Assembly: GCF_023091745.1 (NCBI RefSeq)
Contig: NC_068926.1
Location: 47,144,001-47,208,000 of the forward strand
Source of the DNA: Budorcas taxicolor
Taxonomy: Eukaryota > Chordata > Mammalia > Artiodactyla > Bovidae
DNA length: 64,000 nt
Direction of reading: 5' to 3'
The position numbers and the translations under genes were made by a program. Positions 23,367 through 33,245 of the stretch are shown one piece after another. Within the stretch, counting starts at the first letter, position 1; each line of letters opens with the position of its first letter. The notes under the pieces are model-generated. The model had not been told where the DNA came from. It searched no databases and saw nothing but the letters and a program-made list of their open reading frames with translations.

Positions 23367-23610
23367 TGATGCATTCATTGTTGTTGTTGTTGTTGTTCAG
23401 TTGCTAAGTGTGTCCAGCTCTTTTGCAACTTCATGGACCGTAGCCCACCAGGCTTCTCTGTCCATTGGATTTCCCAGGCAAGAACACTGGAGTGGGTTGC
23501 CATTTCCTTCTCCAAGGGATTGTCCCGACCCAGGAGTCGAACTCATGTCTCCTGCATTGGCAGGCAGATTCTTTACCGCTGAGCCACCAGGGAAGCCCTG
23601 ATGTATTCAT
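23367..23610 (-). repeat. Bov-tA SINE, antisense, GTT tail, with target-site duplication
   Basis: Body 23379-23598. The reversed tail is TTGTTGTTGTTGTTG, followed by cagttgctaagtgtgtccag and ending gagccaccagggaagcc. Flanks TGATGCATTCAT (23367-23378) and TGATGTATTCAT (23599-23610) differ at one base. Confidence 0.93.
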
Positions 23611-23636
23611 AGACTAATATTAAAGAAAATTGTGTC

Positions 23637-24420
23637 ACTTTTTTAGATTCCACATATAGGTGACATCACATGATACTTGTCTTTCTCTGTCCGACTTACT
23701 TCACTTAGTACAATAATCTCTAGATCCAATATATGTTGCTGCCAGTGGCAGTATTCCATCCTTTTAATGACTGAGTAGTATTCCGTTACATATATGCACC
23801 ACATCTTTTTTCTCCATTCATCTGCCAATGGACATGTTGGTTGCTTCCACGCCTTGGCTATTGTAAATAGCACTGCTATGAACACTGGGTACATATATCT
23901 TTTCAAGTTAGGATATTCCCTGGATATATGCCCAGGTGTGGGATTGCTACATTATATGGTAGCTCTAGTTTTAGTTTTCTAAGGAACCTCCATACTGTTT
24001 TCCAATTTATATTTCTACCAGCATTGCAGGAGGAGTTCTTTTTCTCCACACTCTCTGCAGCATTTATTGTTTGTAGACTTTTTGAAACACAAGTGAACTG
24101 ATTTACTAAATAGAAACAGTCTCACAAGACTTCAGAAACAAACTTATGGTTCCTGAAGGAGAAAGGTGGAGGGAGGGATAAATTAGGAGTTTAGAATTAA
24201 CAGATACACACTACTACACTGGCTAGAAGAGATAAACAGGACCTACTCTATAGCGTATAAATCTCTATTCAATATTCCATAATAACCTAAATGGAAAAAG
24301 AATCTGAAAAAAGAGTGGGTCTACATATATGTATAACTGAATCACTTTGCTGTACCCCTGAAACTAACACAACATTGTAAATCAACTATACTCCAATATA
24401 AAAAATTAAATTAAAAAATA
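23637..24420 (+). repeat. L1 with inverted 5' part
   Basis: The plus strand first shows L1 in reverse: the 3' UTR start at 23640 (tagattccacatataggtga) going back into ORF2 up to about 24083. From about 24088 the 3' UTR resumes forward (aagtgaactgatttactaaa, aactgaatcactttgctgta) to an A-rich tail near 24420. The two pieces meet in the element close to where consensus L1 continues (atctaaaaaatgatacaaat), sharing a few bases at the join. This is the classic twin-priming product. The target duplication is unclear (attgtg on both sides). Confidence 0.88.
23643..23906 (-). pseudogene. L1 ORF2 C-terminal remnant in the inverted segment
   Basis: An 87-codon minus-strand frame matches the end of L1 ORF2: FTIAKAWKQPTCPLADEW, KKMWCIYVTEYYSVIKR, EIIVLSEVSRTEKDKYH, ending MSPICGI. 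These are the last residues of the LINE protein, after the RT domain. Not a host gene. Confidence 0.88.
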
Positions 24421-24834
24421 ACATTGTGGATTTAGTTAGTGTTCTTTGAGACAGTTCCATCCAAAGGAAACCTGATAAGACACCTTGCCCTCCTGCCCTC
24501 ATTCTGTATTTTTAATGAGATTCAGTTGGGATAGAGAGTTTTTCCCTGCAAACTGACCCTTTGCCCTTCAAATCAGTACATACTGACCAGATACATCTTG
24601 TGCCCTGATCAAAAGCCATCAGTGGGTCTCTGCAGGTGGATGGGGGAAGGGCATTCAGCTCACACTTCAGGTGAAGTCAGGCAGGTGGGGATACCAAGAA
24701 GATGAAGACAGTACCCTGAAACAACTCATGGGAAAACAGAGGACCAAATGATGTAGTAACAGAAACCCAGTTATGCAGCAAAATCTCCCACAGAGTACTT
24801 TTGACAGAAACTCAAGGAGCCTCCTTTTCACTTA
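24421..24834. other. Apparently single-copy DNA
   Basis: No repeat or gene recognised between the L1 tail and the Tigger element. Confidence 0.5.
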
Positions 24835-25011
24835 TTCAGACAGACCTCAGAGATATTGCAAAGTTGGTTCCAGACCCTGCTCAAAAAAGCAAATGCTACA
24901 ATAAAGCAAATCATGAATATTGTGATTTCCCAGTGCATATAAATGTTATGTTTACACTAAATTGTAGTCTGAAAATGCACAATAGCGTTATGTCTAAAAA
25001 AAGACATGTAC

Positions 25012-25206
25012 TAGGACTTCCCTGGTGGTCCAGTGGTGAAGATTTCTTTTCTAATGCAGGAGGTGCAGGTTCAATCCCTGATCAGGGAGCTAAGATCTCA
25101 CATGCCTAGAGGTCAAAAAAACAAAACAGAAAACAGAAGCAATATTGTAACAAATTCAATGAAGACTCTAAAAATGACCCACATCAAAAAAATATTTTTA
25201 ATTTAA
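25012..25206 (+). repeat. CHR SINE, short form, inside Tigger
   Basis: ggacttccctggtggtccag, ggttcaatccctgatcaggg, with the gaagcaatattgtaacaaat 3' variant seen at 710-916. The Tigger sequence stops at acatgta and resumes at atgtatgcatctta, consistent with a short target duplication. Confidence 0.88.
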
Positions 25207-25385
25207 AATGTATGCATCTTAATTTAAAACTCTCTTATTGCTATAAAAAAATGCTAACCATCATCTGAGGCTTCAATGAGCCATAATCTTTTTGCAATAA
25301 TCACATCAAAGATCACAGATCAGAGGTCATCATAACACATATAATATTAGTGGAAAAGTTTGAAATATGAGAATTACCAAAACAT

Positions 25386-25552
25386 GACATGAAGTGATGG
25401 AGAATGCAATGGCAACCCACTCCAGTGTTCTTGTCTGGAGAATCCCAGGGACGGCGGAGCCTGGTGGGCTGCCATCTATGGGGTCGCGCAGAGTCGGACA
25501 TGACTGAAGCGACTTAGCAGCAGCAGCAGCAGCAGCAGCAGACATGAAGTGA
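25386..25552 (+). repeat. Single Bov-A unit inside Tigger, exact 12-bp duplication
   Basis: Body 25398-25540: ggagaatgcaatggcaaccc, gggacggcggagcctggtgg, gcgacttag and a (CAG)n tail. GACATGAAGTGA is repeated exactly at 25386-25397 and 25541-25552. It is a 5'-truncated Bov-A2, keeping only the second unit. Confidence 0.93.
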
Positions 25553-25703
25553 ACAGATGTTTTTCGAAAAATGGCAAACATAGATTTGTGGCAGAGTTGC
25601 CACAGAACTTCTGTTTATAAAAATGCAAAATCTGGGAAGTGCAGTGAAATGAGATCTGCCTGAATGTAGACTTGTTGAATTTCAAAAATAATTTATGTGG
25701 CCC

Positions 25704-26117
25704 ATGTCTGAATCATATGCAGATATGAGAGCTGGACCGTAAGGAAGACTGAAAGCCAAAACTGTGGTGCTGGAGAAGACTCCTGAGAGACCCTTGGGCT
25801 GCAAGATCAAACCAGTCAATCCTGAAGGAAATCAACCCTGAATATTCTTTGGAAGGACTGATGCTCAAGTTGAAGCTACAATACTTAGGACACCTGAGGT
25901 GAAGAGCTGACTCATTGGAAAAGTCCCTAACATTGGGAAAGATTGAAGGCAGGAGAAGGGGACGATAGAGGATGAGATGGTTGGATGGCATCACTAACTC
26001 GATGGACATGAGTCTGAGCAAACTCCAGGGGATAGTGAAGGACAGGGTAGCCTGGTGTCCCAAAGAGTCAGACATGACTGGGCAACTGAACAGCAAAAAC
26101 AAATGTCCGACTCATAT
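25704..26117 (+). repeat. BovB LINE 3' end, sense, with target-site duplication
   Basis: Body 25719-26102: gagagctggaccgtaaggaa, ctgcaagatcaaaccagtca, gattgaaggcaggagaagg, caactgaacag. Flanks are atgtctgaatcatat (25704-25718) and atgtccgactcatat (26103-26117), 13 of 15 identical. The reading frame is broken by stops. Confidence 0.93.
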
Positions 26118-26721
26118 TATTTCAGCTGTGGGAATTTGAGAACAGCCAGAAGCCAAATCATCTGATACGTAATGAGTTAATACAAAAAGACAGAAATCGT
26201 TTCCTTTAACTTAAAAATATCGAAATGTGCATTTACTTGCCAACAGTTTGATGCAGGAATGAGTTCCCTTCTTGGGAGTGCATCTCCTGACAGGTCTTCC
26301 ACTTTCTAAATTACAAAACCCTGTCCAAAAGGCACTCGTGTGATTTCACGTGTCTGTAATGGGCAATGAGATCACAAAGGCATCTCAGGAACAATCCAAG
26401 CCCAGGATTCTTTTATGCATCCTGTGATTTATTGCTCATATATTTAAGTTGTCTGGTCCACATTGACTTTGAAGGTCATTTTTTGGGCAACCTGCTTTGA
26501 TTAAATTTTTCCAAAGCATGCCAAGTATTTTTCACAGAAAGAATTTTGCATTCATATTTCTCTGGTTGAGATTCTATTTTATTAAATCATGTACTGACAG
26601 CAACAGATGCAGCTGGCTTAAACACACCTAGGAGCATACACAACCAGGTTTCAGCAGTTCGTAGAAGGAGACGGTGTGTCACAGGCGCTGGCATTCAGGA
26701 TCCTCCAGGTAGGATCAGAGC
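26118..26721. other. Apparently single-copy AT-rich DNA
   Basis: No gene or repeat recognised. Confidence 0.5.
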
Positions 26722-27036
26722 CTTTCTTTTCTTTTTTAAATACTTTTATTCATTTATTGGCTGTGCTGGCTGGGTCTTGTTGCTGACCAGGCACTTCTCT
26801 AGTTGTGAAGAGCGGGAACTTTGCAGTGTATGGGCTTCTTATTGTGGTGGCTTCTCTTGTTGCAGAGCACATGCTCCAGTAATTGTGGTTCCCGGGCTCT
26901 TGAGCACAGGCTCAGTAGTTGTGGCACATGGGCTTAACTGCTCTGCGGCATGTGGGATCTTCCCGGACCAGGGATCGAACCCATGTCTCCTGCATTGGCA
27001 GGTGGATTCTTTACCACTGAGCCACCAGGGAACCCC
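26722..27036 (-). repeat. CHR SINE, long form, antisense
   Basis: ttttattcatttattggctg tail, gtggcttctcttgttgcaga, gatcttcccggaccagggat, tctttaccactgagccacca. A complete long element; the 107-codon frame over it is read-through. Confidence 0.9.
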
Positions 27037-27171
27037 AGGGTCAGTATCTTTCAAGGAGGGAAACAGGAGCATCCTTCAAATCAGAACATCCCCTGGGTGA
27101 GTTTCTCAGCACCTCTCCTCCCTCTGCCCTTCTAAGAAGTGGATGGAGATGCTTGGCCGGTGAAAATCTAA

Positions 27172-27330
27172 AGCAGTTTCCCCATCTGCAAAAGGAGGCT
27201 GATGATAGCAGCTCTTACCTTTCAGGATGCTCCTGAGGATGGGATGGGAGCAGATGCAATCTCAAGAGTCCAGCTGGTCACCCAGTAAGCGCTCACAGTA
27301 AGAGTGCTTACGTTATAAGTCAGCCTGCGG
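27172..27330 (+). repeat. MIR SINE, 3' half, sense
   Basis: gtttccccatctgcaaaagg, ttcaggatgctcctgagga, cccagtaagcgctcacagta. The 5' half is missing. Confidence 0.65.
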
Positions 27331-27620
27331 TTAGAGTTAATCATGGCCTCTAGGGTATTAATACTCTCTATCTAGATTTTCTGATTGCTCAATTTTGAAT
27401 AAAATTTCTCCAACCCATCTTTTCTCACTGTGCGTACCTGTGTAAGTGTACTTGTGTTTATCCACTGCACCTCACATCTCTCTACACGCCTGTGAATTAT
27501 AGTCATAGCTCTTGGTACACACAGAGACTGCAGTCTATTTTAATAAGAAATCATAAACTAGCAGTCCTTAGGTCAAATCTGGCCCACAGATGTATTCTGT
27601 TTTCTTATATGATATTATAT
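27331..27620. other. Single-copy DNA with a possible hAT fragment
   Basis: The words ggtcaaatctggcccacaga at 27572-27591 look like the end of the hAT family described at 30712. The match is too short to be firm. No gene. Confidence 0.35.
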
Positions 27621-27744
27621 TTCTTTTTCTTTTTTGGTCACACTGTGCAGCATGTGGGATCTTAGTTCCCGGACCAGGGATTAAGACTGCACTCCTTGCA
27701 GTTAAAGCTCAATGTCTTAACCACTGGGCCACCAGGGAAGTCCC
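27621..27744 (-). repeat. CHR SINE, short form, antisense
   Basis: tttggtcacactgtgcagca, gggatcttagttcccggacc, cttaaccactgggccaccag. Confidence 0.88.
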
Positions 27745-28264
27745 ATACATTTCTTTTTTTTGTTTGTTTAGTCAACAATATTTAGAATTTAGGAGAACCT
27801 ACATTTTAAAAAATCTAGATTTCCAACTTAGGTTGAAAAGTTGGAATTTCTGACACATTTTCACCAACAGCAACTTTCAGTCAAGGTTAAGTAGCATTCT
27901 CCCTCTCAGATGAGACACAAAGTCTCCAATTTGCCCCAGTTCCCACTACTCCCTATTGTAACACATGAGGTTCTCTTAAATCATGTACCCGCCTGATTCC
28001 ATTAGACACACCTAATACTTTCCAACCTTTTCAAGGTTTAAGCCACTTTGCTCTACGTAAGTATGGTTTCCCAGCCCCCTTCACAAAGCCCCATCCCCAA
28101 GCTTATCACCTGGATCCTCATAAAGAGAAAACACTGAAGGTGATAGCTGGCCCCCTCCCCAGGCCATGCCTGGCACTCTTCCCCCAAAACTGTTCAGCAG
28201 TTGTAAGTTTGGGCAAAAACTGTTCTAATGAGCAAGTGGAAAGGGTGGATTCAAGGAGTGTATT
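27745..28264. other. Apparently single-copy DNA
   Basis: No gene. AT-rich at first, then CT-rich. Nothing recognised. Confidence 0.45.
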
Positions 28265-28375
28265 GAAGTTCCCTGGCGGTCCAGTGGTTAGGACTCAGCA
28301 CTTTCACTGCCTTGGCCCTGAATTCAATCCCTGGTCCAGGAACTAAGATCCCACAAGCCACGTGGCCTAGACTGC
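28265..28375 (+). repeat. CHR SINE, short form, sense
   Basis: gttccctggcggtccagtgg, ttcaatccctggtccaggaa, ctaagatcccacaagccacg. The usual A-rich tail is weak. Confidence 0.83.
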
Positions 28376-29160
28376 ACTTCTTCTCCCCCTGACACACAAA
28401 ATAAACAGAGAATATTACTAAAATCAGTGAGTATATTGATGACATCATTAGCAAAGTCTCTGCTTACAGAAGATGTGTCTGTTGCATCAAAGTCTCATGA
28501 TCACCCCTGTCCCCCACCCTTTCAATTCAGAAGCTGGGTGAGTTGGAGGACCCTGAAACATTTCTGGATGATGACTGCAGCTCACCCACCACCCTCCAGC
28601 CCTCTTTTGCAGCTGCAGAGAAGGAAGCAGCAGAGAAGACTTCTTCTCTGTCTCCTTAGTGAGGACCCGAGCTGCAAGGATGAGTTTTCCTCTGAATTAG
28701 AGTAAAAGTCACCACACCCTGCAGACAGCGGGAGGCCAGGTGGACTCTGCCTCCCTGTCCTGTTGCCTGGTCCTATGCACGTCACCAGGTGGCTTCTGAT
28801 TCTCACCCAAAGCCCAAGGAGTGACACATCACCGAAAAAGACAGAGGAACCAGGGTGTCTGACTCTCAGCCAGGGTGCTCTCAGTATGGTCCCCCATCTC
28901 CAGCTTGCCCCTTTGCACTGAGCATCTCTGAGGTCATTCATGTGATGCTACCATCCCACACTTGGAATGCCTGCACTCTCCACTGCTGGCATTCTTGGGA
29001 GCAAAACAGGCCAGATTGACAAGAGAGAGTCCAGTCCTCATACTCAGCATTTACTGAGCTCTGCTCTGTCTTGGGTTCTGTCATAGAATTGCCAGGTAAA
29101 ATACAAGACATCTGGTTAAATTTGAATTTCAGATAAACAATAGAGAAACATTTAGCATAA
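28376..29160. other. Apparently single-copy DNA
   Basis: Frames of 92 and 119 codons on opposite strands at 28427-28941 overlap and show no domain. No gene or repeat recognised. Confidence 0.45.
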
Positions 29161-29357
29161 AGTGTTAGTCCCTTAGTCCTGTCCAACTCTTTGTGACCCC
29201 ATAGCCTGTAGCCCACCAGGCTCCTCTGTCCATGAAATTGTCCAGGTAAGAATACTGGAGTGGATTGCCCTTCCTTTCTCCAGGGGATCTTCCTGACCCT
29301 GGGAACAAACCTGGGTGTCCTGCATTGCAGGCGGATCCTTTACTGTCTGACCCACCC
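29161..29357 (-). repeat. Bov-tA SINE, antisense
   Basis: agtgttagtcccttagtcct, tttgtgaccccatagcctgt, tcctgcattgcaggcggatc, tactgtctgacccacc. Slightly more diverged than most copies here. Confidence 0.9.
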
Positions 29358-29509
29358 ATTTATCACAAGTATGTCCCAAATATTGTACCAGACATAAAAA
29401 TATGCTAAAGTATTATTCCTTATTTATCTGAAATTTGTATTTAACTGGGGCTCCTGCATTTTATTTGCTATCTAAGGTGATCCTGCTTAGCTGTGAGAGC
29501 CCAGTGCCT

Positions 29510-29705
29510 GGGGGAATGGCTCTGGAGGCAGACTGCCTGGGTTTGGTTCCTTACCTTGGCCATTTACAAGCTGTATGACCTTGGGTGTGTTACCTAACCC
29601 TTATGTACCTCAATTGCGTCACTATCCTCGATTGAAGATAAGAATGGTGCCTGCTCCACGGGAGAGTTGGAAGGATGAAGTTATTGTTGAAGCATGTCTA
29701 AGGGT
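29510..29705 (+). repeat. MIR SINE, sense
   Basis: gcagactgcctgggtttggt, aagctgtatgaccttgggtg, tacctaacccttatgtacct, agaatggtgcctgctcc. Well preserved 5' half. Confidence 0.85.
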
Positions 29706-29761
29706 GTCCCGTCCAGGTCAGCCCTGGATCAGCATTAGTCATCACTAGCCAGAAGCACTGT

Positions 29762-29903
29762 GACAATAGGTAAGGTGAAGTCGCTCAGTTGTGTCCGACT
29801 CTTTGTGGCCCCATGGACTGTAGCCTACCAGGCTCCTCCGTCCATGGGATTCTCCAGGCAAGAATACTGGAGTGGGTTGCCATTTCCTTCTCCAGGACAA
29901 TAG
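29762..29903 (-). repeat. Bov-tA SINE, antisense, 5' truncated
   Basis: Only the Bov-A part remains (29770-29895): gaagtcgctcagttgtgtcc to gccatttccttctccag. The tRNA-like head is absent. GACAATAG at 29762-29769 and 29896-29903 shows the truncation happened at insertion, not by later loss. Confidence 0.9.
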
Positions 29904-29982
29904 CCATCAACAAGCCCTGCTTCCCCTCCATCCTCATCTTCAGCACTCAGCTTTCTCTACTTCAGCTGCCCTGAGCTGAGCC

Positions 29983-30338
29983 GCCTTCCTCTCTCTTTTT
30001 TTTTTTTTTTTAATTTATTGATTTATTTTTGGCTTCTCTGGGTCTTTGTTGCTGCATGCGGGCTTTCTCTAGCTGTAGCCAGTAGGGGCTCCTCTTTGTT
30101 GCGGTGGCTTCTCATTGTGGTGGCTTCTCATTGTGGTGGCTTCTCTTGTTGCGGGCATGGGCTCTAGGTGCTGGGGCTTCAGTAGTTGCAGCACATGGGC
30201 TCAGTAGTTGTGGCTCACGGGTTTAGGTGCCCTGAGGCATGTGGAATCTTCCCAGACCAGCTTTCCAACCCCTGTCCCCTGAATTGGCAGGCAGATTCTT
30301 AAGCACTGGACCACCAGGGAAGTCCTGCCTTCCTTTCT
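29983..30338 (-). repeat. CHR SINE, long form, antisense, with internal triplication
   Basis: Body about 29995-30326: T-run tail, tttttggcttctctgggtct, then tggtggcttctcattg-type units in tandem at about 30101-30155, then cttcagtagttgcagcacat and the reversed head ggaccaccagggaagtcc. Flanks GCCTTCCTCTCT (29983-29994) and GCCTTCCTTTCT (30327-30338) differ at one base. Confidence 0.9.
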
Positions 30339-30409
30339 GTATCAGAACTTTTCCCATCCTATTCCTTCTGTCTCAGTGGTTCTCTCCCCTCCTTACCTGG
30401 TTAATCCCT

Positions 30410-30649
30410 CTATCCCTCACATGCATCTGAGCATGCCTGCATGCTCAGTCATGTCCGACTCTTTGCAATCCCATGGACTGTAGCCCACCAGGCTTCTCTG
30501 TCCATAGGATTTTCCAGGCAAGAATACTGGAGTGGGTTGACACTTTCTCCTCCAGGATATCTTCCTGACTCAGGCATCCAACCCTGTGTCTCCTGCATTG
30601 GCAGGCAGATTCTTTACCACTGAGGACCTGGGAAGCCACTATCCCTCAC
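30410..30649 (-). repeat. Bov-tA SINE, antisense, exact target-site duplication
   Basis: Body 30421-30638: tgctcagtcatgtccgactc, gaatactggagtgggttgac, tctcctgcattggcaggcag, gaggacctgggaagcc. CTATCCCTCAC is duplicated exactly at 30410-30420 and 30639-30649. Confidence 0.93.
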
Positions 30650-30711
30650 TTCATTCATTCATTCAGAAAGGATTTATTGAGCAACTACCATGTGTTAGTC
30701 TTCGTTTCAGA
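30650..30711 (-). repeat. L2 LINE 3' end, antisense (part 1 of 3)
   Basis: ttcattcattcattcagaaa and ggatttattgagcaactacc are the reversed L2 3' terminus. The element breaks off at a hAT insertion and continues at 31435. Confidence 0.8.
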
Positions 30712-30892
30712 TTAGGGGTCAGCACCTTACAGCCCAAGGAACAATCCAACTGACACGTTTCCATGACCCTCCAGCCAAGATTATTTTTCCATTTTTAAAC
30801 AGTTGTGAAAAAAGTCAAAAGAAGAGAAATACTACATGATGCATGAAAATGACATGAAATTCAAATTTCAGTGTCTACAAGCAAAGTTTTAG

Positions 30893-31122
30893 GGACTTCC
30901 TGGGTGGTCCAGTGGTTAAGAATCTGCCTTCCAATACAGGGGATGAGGGTTCAATCCCTGGTCAGGAAACTGGGATCCCATGTGCTGAGGGACTTCTGAG
31001 CCCACATGCTCTGGAGCCCGAGACAATGAAAGATCCCACTGTTGCAACTAAGACCTGATGCGGCCAAATAAATAAGTACATACTTTTAAAATGAAGTCTT
31101 TTAAAAAAATAAATAAAATAAA
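30893..31122 (+). repeat. CHR SINE, long form, inside the hAT relic
   Basis: gggacttcctgggtggtcca, ggttcaatccctggtcagga, tgcaactaagacctgatgcg, AAATAAATAAG. The tail contains the duplicated segment aaaatgaagtcttttaa (about 31088-31104 and 31121-31137), probably part target-site duplication, part slippage. Confidence 0.87.
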
Positions 31123-31208
31123 ATGAAGTCTTTTAGCTTAGCACATGGTCAAGCTCCTTTACTCACACACCATCAGTGGGTGCTTTTGAACTAGCCCACA
31201 TAGACCAG

Positions 31209-31335
31209 ATGGAGAAAGAAATGGTAACCCACTCCAAAATTCTTGCCTGGGAAACCCCATGGCCAGAGGAGCCTAGGGGGCTACAGTCCACAGGGTCTCA
31301 CGAGTTGAACACGATTTAGCATCTAAACCACTACC
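31209..31335 (+). repeat. Bov-A unit, sense, inside the hAT relic
   Basis: ggagaaagaaatggtaaccc, ttcttgcctgggaaacccca, gggctacagtccacaggg, ending atttagcatctaaaccac. No tRNA-like head. Confidence 0.85.
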
Positions 31336-31434
31336 ACCACCCATAGAACAGAGTAGCTACAGCAGAGACTGCATTGTGGTCTGCATTGTCAAAAATATTT
31401 ATTATCTTAACCCCAACAGAGAACAATTGCCCAG

Positions 31435-31928
31435 CCCTGAACTAAATGCTGGGAGGACAGCAATGAGCACAAATGAAAACAAAAATTCCAGACAAAACTC
31501 TCTGCCTTCACAGAAGCACTGGTTGGGTGGGGGAAACTGTCACCAAGAGACCTAAGAAAAGAGCATCATGTCTTTAGTGTGGAGGAGGGCTTGGCAGGGA
31601 GCAGATGGGAATGATGCACGGGAAGTTGTCATTTTCAACATGGCGATCGGAGAAAGAGAGACATCAGTATAGACCCACTGGGGGCGAGGGGACTCTTAAG
31701 TGGGTCTCAGACAAGACAGTCCAGCAAAATGGAAGAGGCCCTGTGTAGGGAGCATGCCCAGCCTCTTGGAGGAGTGGAGGCTGCTGTGTCAGGAGGGGAA
31801 TGGAGGGATGCAGAGTAGACAAGGGCTTAAAGCAAGAGGCAAGGGCCTCGGGACTGAGGTCTGGAGCCTGTGAGCACTGTCAAGATTTGAACTTCTCTCT
31901 GAGATCAACAGAGAGCCATTGAGGATTT
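31435..31928 (-). repeat. L2 LINE, antisense (part 2 of 3)
   Basis: Continues the element begun at 30650: aactaaatgctgggaggaca, gcaatgagcacaaatg, ctgccttcacagaagcac, and later atcaacagagagccattgag. Interrupted at about 31928 by an L1. Confidence 0.7.
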
Positions 31929-32427
31929 TTTAAAAACAATAATTTATTGAGGTTAGATTCACATAATATGAAATTAACCACTTTAAAGGAAACATTTCAT
32001 TGGTATTTAGTATATTCACAATGCCGTGCAACCACCACTTTAGTTCCAAAGCATTACCATCATCTTCAAAGGAAATTGCACACATTAAACAGCTCCTTCA
32101 CATGCCTCCTCCCCAAATGCCAGCCACTGTCAACCTTCTGTCTGTCTCCAAGGATTCACCTATTCTGGATATTTCATACAAATGGGATCATAAAGTATGC
32201 AACTGTCTGTGACTGGCTGCTTTCATTAGCATCATATTTTTGAGGTTCATCCATGTTGTCAAGGAAGTCACTTGTTCCTTTTCATGGCTGAATAATATTC
32301 CACCATGGGAATAAATGGAATTTGCTTATTCATTTATCTGTTTACGGACACAGGCAATTTGCATCCTTTAGCTACTATGAACATTGTTGCTCTGAACACG
32401 TGTGCACGTGTTTGAGCATAGAAGGGT
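31929..32427 (-). repeat. Old L1 (L1M-type) 3' region, antisense, inside L2
   Basis: taatttattgaggttagatt, gtgcaaccaccactttagt, attctggatatttcatacaa, tggctgaataatattccacc. This is the reversed 3' UTR and ORF2 end of an ancient L1. It is clearly more diverged than the L1 at 52916. Confidence 0.82.
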
Positions 32428-32880
32428 TTTGAGTGGCGAAGTGGCATTTTCTAATTTGCGTCATAGTAGGAGCACTGTGGCTACTGTGTTGGAAAGAAAC
32501 TGAGAGAGGAACCAGGGTACCTGATTAGGACCTGGGCAAACTCTGGGGAGAGGCCCTGAGGCTAGACCAGTGGTGGCAGAAGGTAAGTGTGGCAGAAGGC
32601 TGGGTGTAATCTGAAAATCTGCTGATGGATTCCACTAGTGCGTGAGAGGGAGTGAGGTAGAGGATGCTGGGGTTTGGGGGCCAAGCTAAGGGAAGGACTG
32701 GGTTACTGGTTCTAGGATGGGGATGGAGATAGGGGAAAGGGGAAGATGATGAGTTTGGGAGGCATGTAAATTTTGAGAGGCATATTAGTCATCTCAGTAG
32801 GGATATCAAAGGGGGCAGCTGCACAAATAAGTCTGAGAGGTAAATTTGGAGTCATCAGCAAATAAATCTAAATAAAATCA
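32428..32880 (-). repeat. L2 LINE, antisense (part 3 of 3)
   Basis: ggttttgagtggcgaagtgg picks up exactly where gagccattgagga stopped. Then gcactgtggctactgtgttg and gtcatcagcaaataaatcta follow L2 order. Confidence 0.65.
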
Positions 32881-32940
32881 ACCTGGGGCAGAGTATATCC
32901 TCTCCGGAGTGCACAGACCAAGTCAAGACCCCAGGATTGT

Positions 32941-33000
32941 CTCTGTACTTCTCCTTTGGGTGCAGACTCTCTCTGTACTTCTCCTTTGGGTGCAGACTCT
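32941..33000. repeat. Exact 30-bp tandem duplication
   Basis: The 30-bp unit beginning ctctgtacttctcctttggg occupies 32941-32970 and 32971-33000 without a mismatch. Isolated two-copy repeats this perfect are usually recent and may vary between individuals. Confidence 0.95.
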
Positions 33001-33009
33001 GGTTTTTAA

Positions 33010-33245
33010 CTAAGTGTTTCAGAGCATGGGCTGTGGACCTCGACGGCAAGGTTTCAGTTCCAGTGTGGCAACTTGAAAGCTTTGTGGCCTTTGGAAAATG
33101 ACTCACCCTCTCTGTTGCCTCTGTCTTCATTTGCAAAATGGGAGTTACAGTGGGATCTGCCTCATTAGATTGTTCTGAGGATTCGGTGAGCACACAAGTG
33201 TAAAGCACTGTCAGCAATATTTGCCACCTAGTAAATACAATGTAA
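33010..33245 (+). repeat. MIR SINE, sense
   Basis: agtgtttcagagcatgggct, tgtcttcatttgcaaaatgg, attgttctgaggattcggtg, gtaaagcactgtcagcaat. Near full length, diverged. Confidence 0.85.

Larger units (their letters stand above)
24835..25664 (-). mobile_element. Tigger (Tc1/mariner) non-autonomous element, antisense, with two nested SINEs
   Basis: The left end tcagacagacctcagagata and right end gagatctgcctga are inverted copies of the Tigger terminus. Between them are cccagtgcatataaatgtta, ttatgtctaaaaaaag, tgctaaccatcatctgaggc and tggaaaaatggcaaac-like DNA, all Tigger order. The transposase gene is missing, so it needed help in trans. A CHR SINE and a Bov-A unit interrupt it. Confidence 0.85.
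30712..31434 (+). mobile_element. hAT-superfamily DNA transposon relic interrupting L2
   Basis: ttaggggtcagcaccttaca start, aattcaaatttcagtgtcta, and near the end tgtcaaaaatatttattatc follow the order of a common mammalian hAT non-autonomous family whose ends read ggtcagcaaact. I do not assign a subfamily. It splits the L2 and is itself split by a CHR copy and a Bov-A unit. Relatives lie at 57990-58190 and 62740-62929. Confidence 0.7.
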
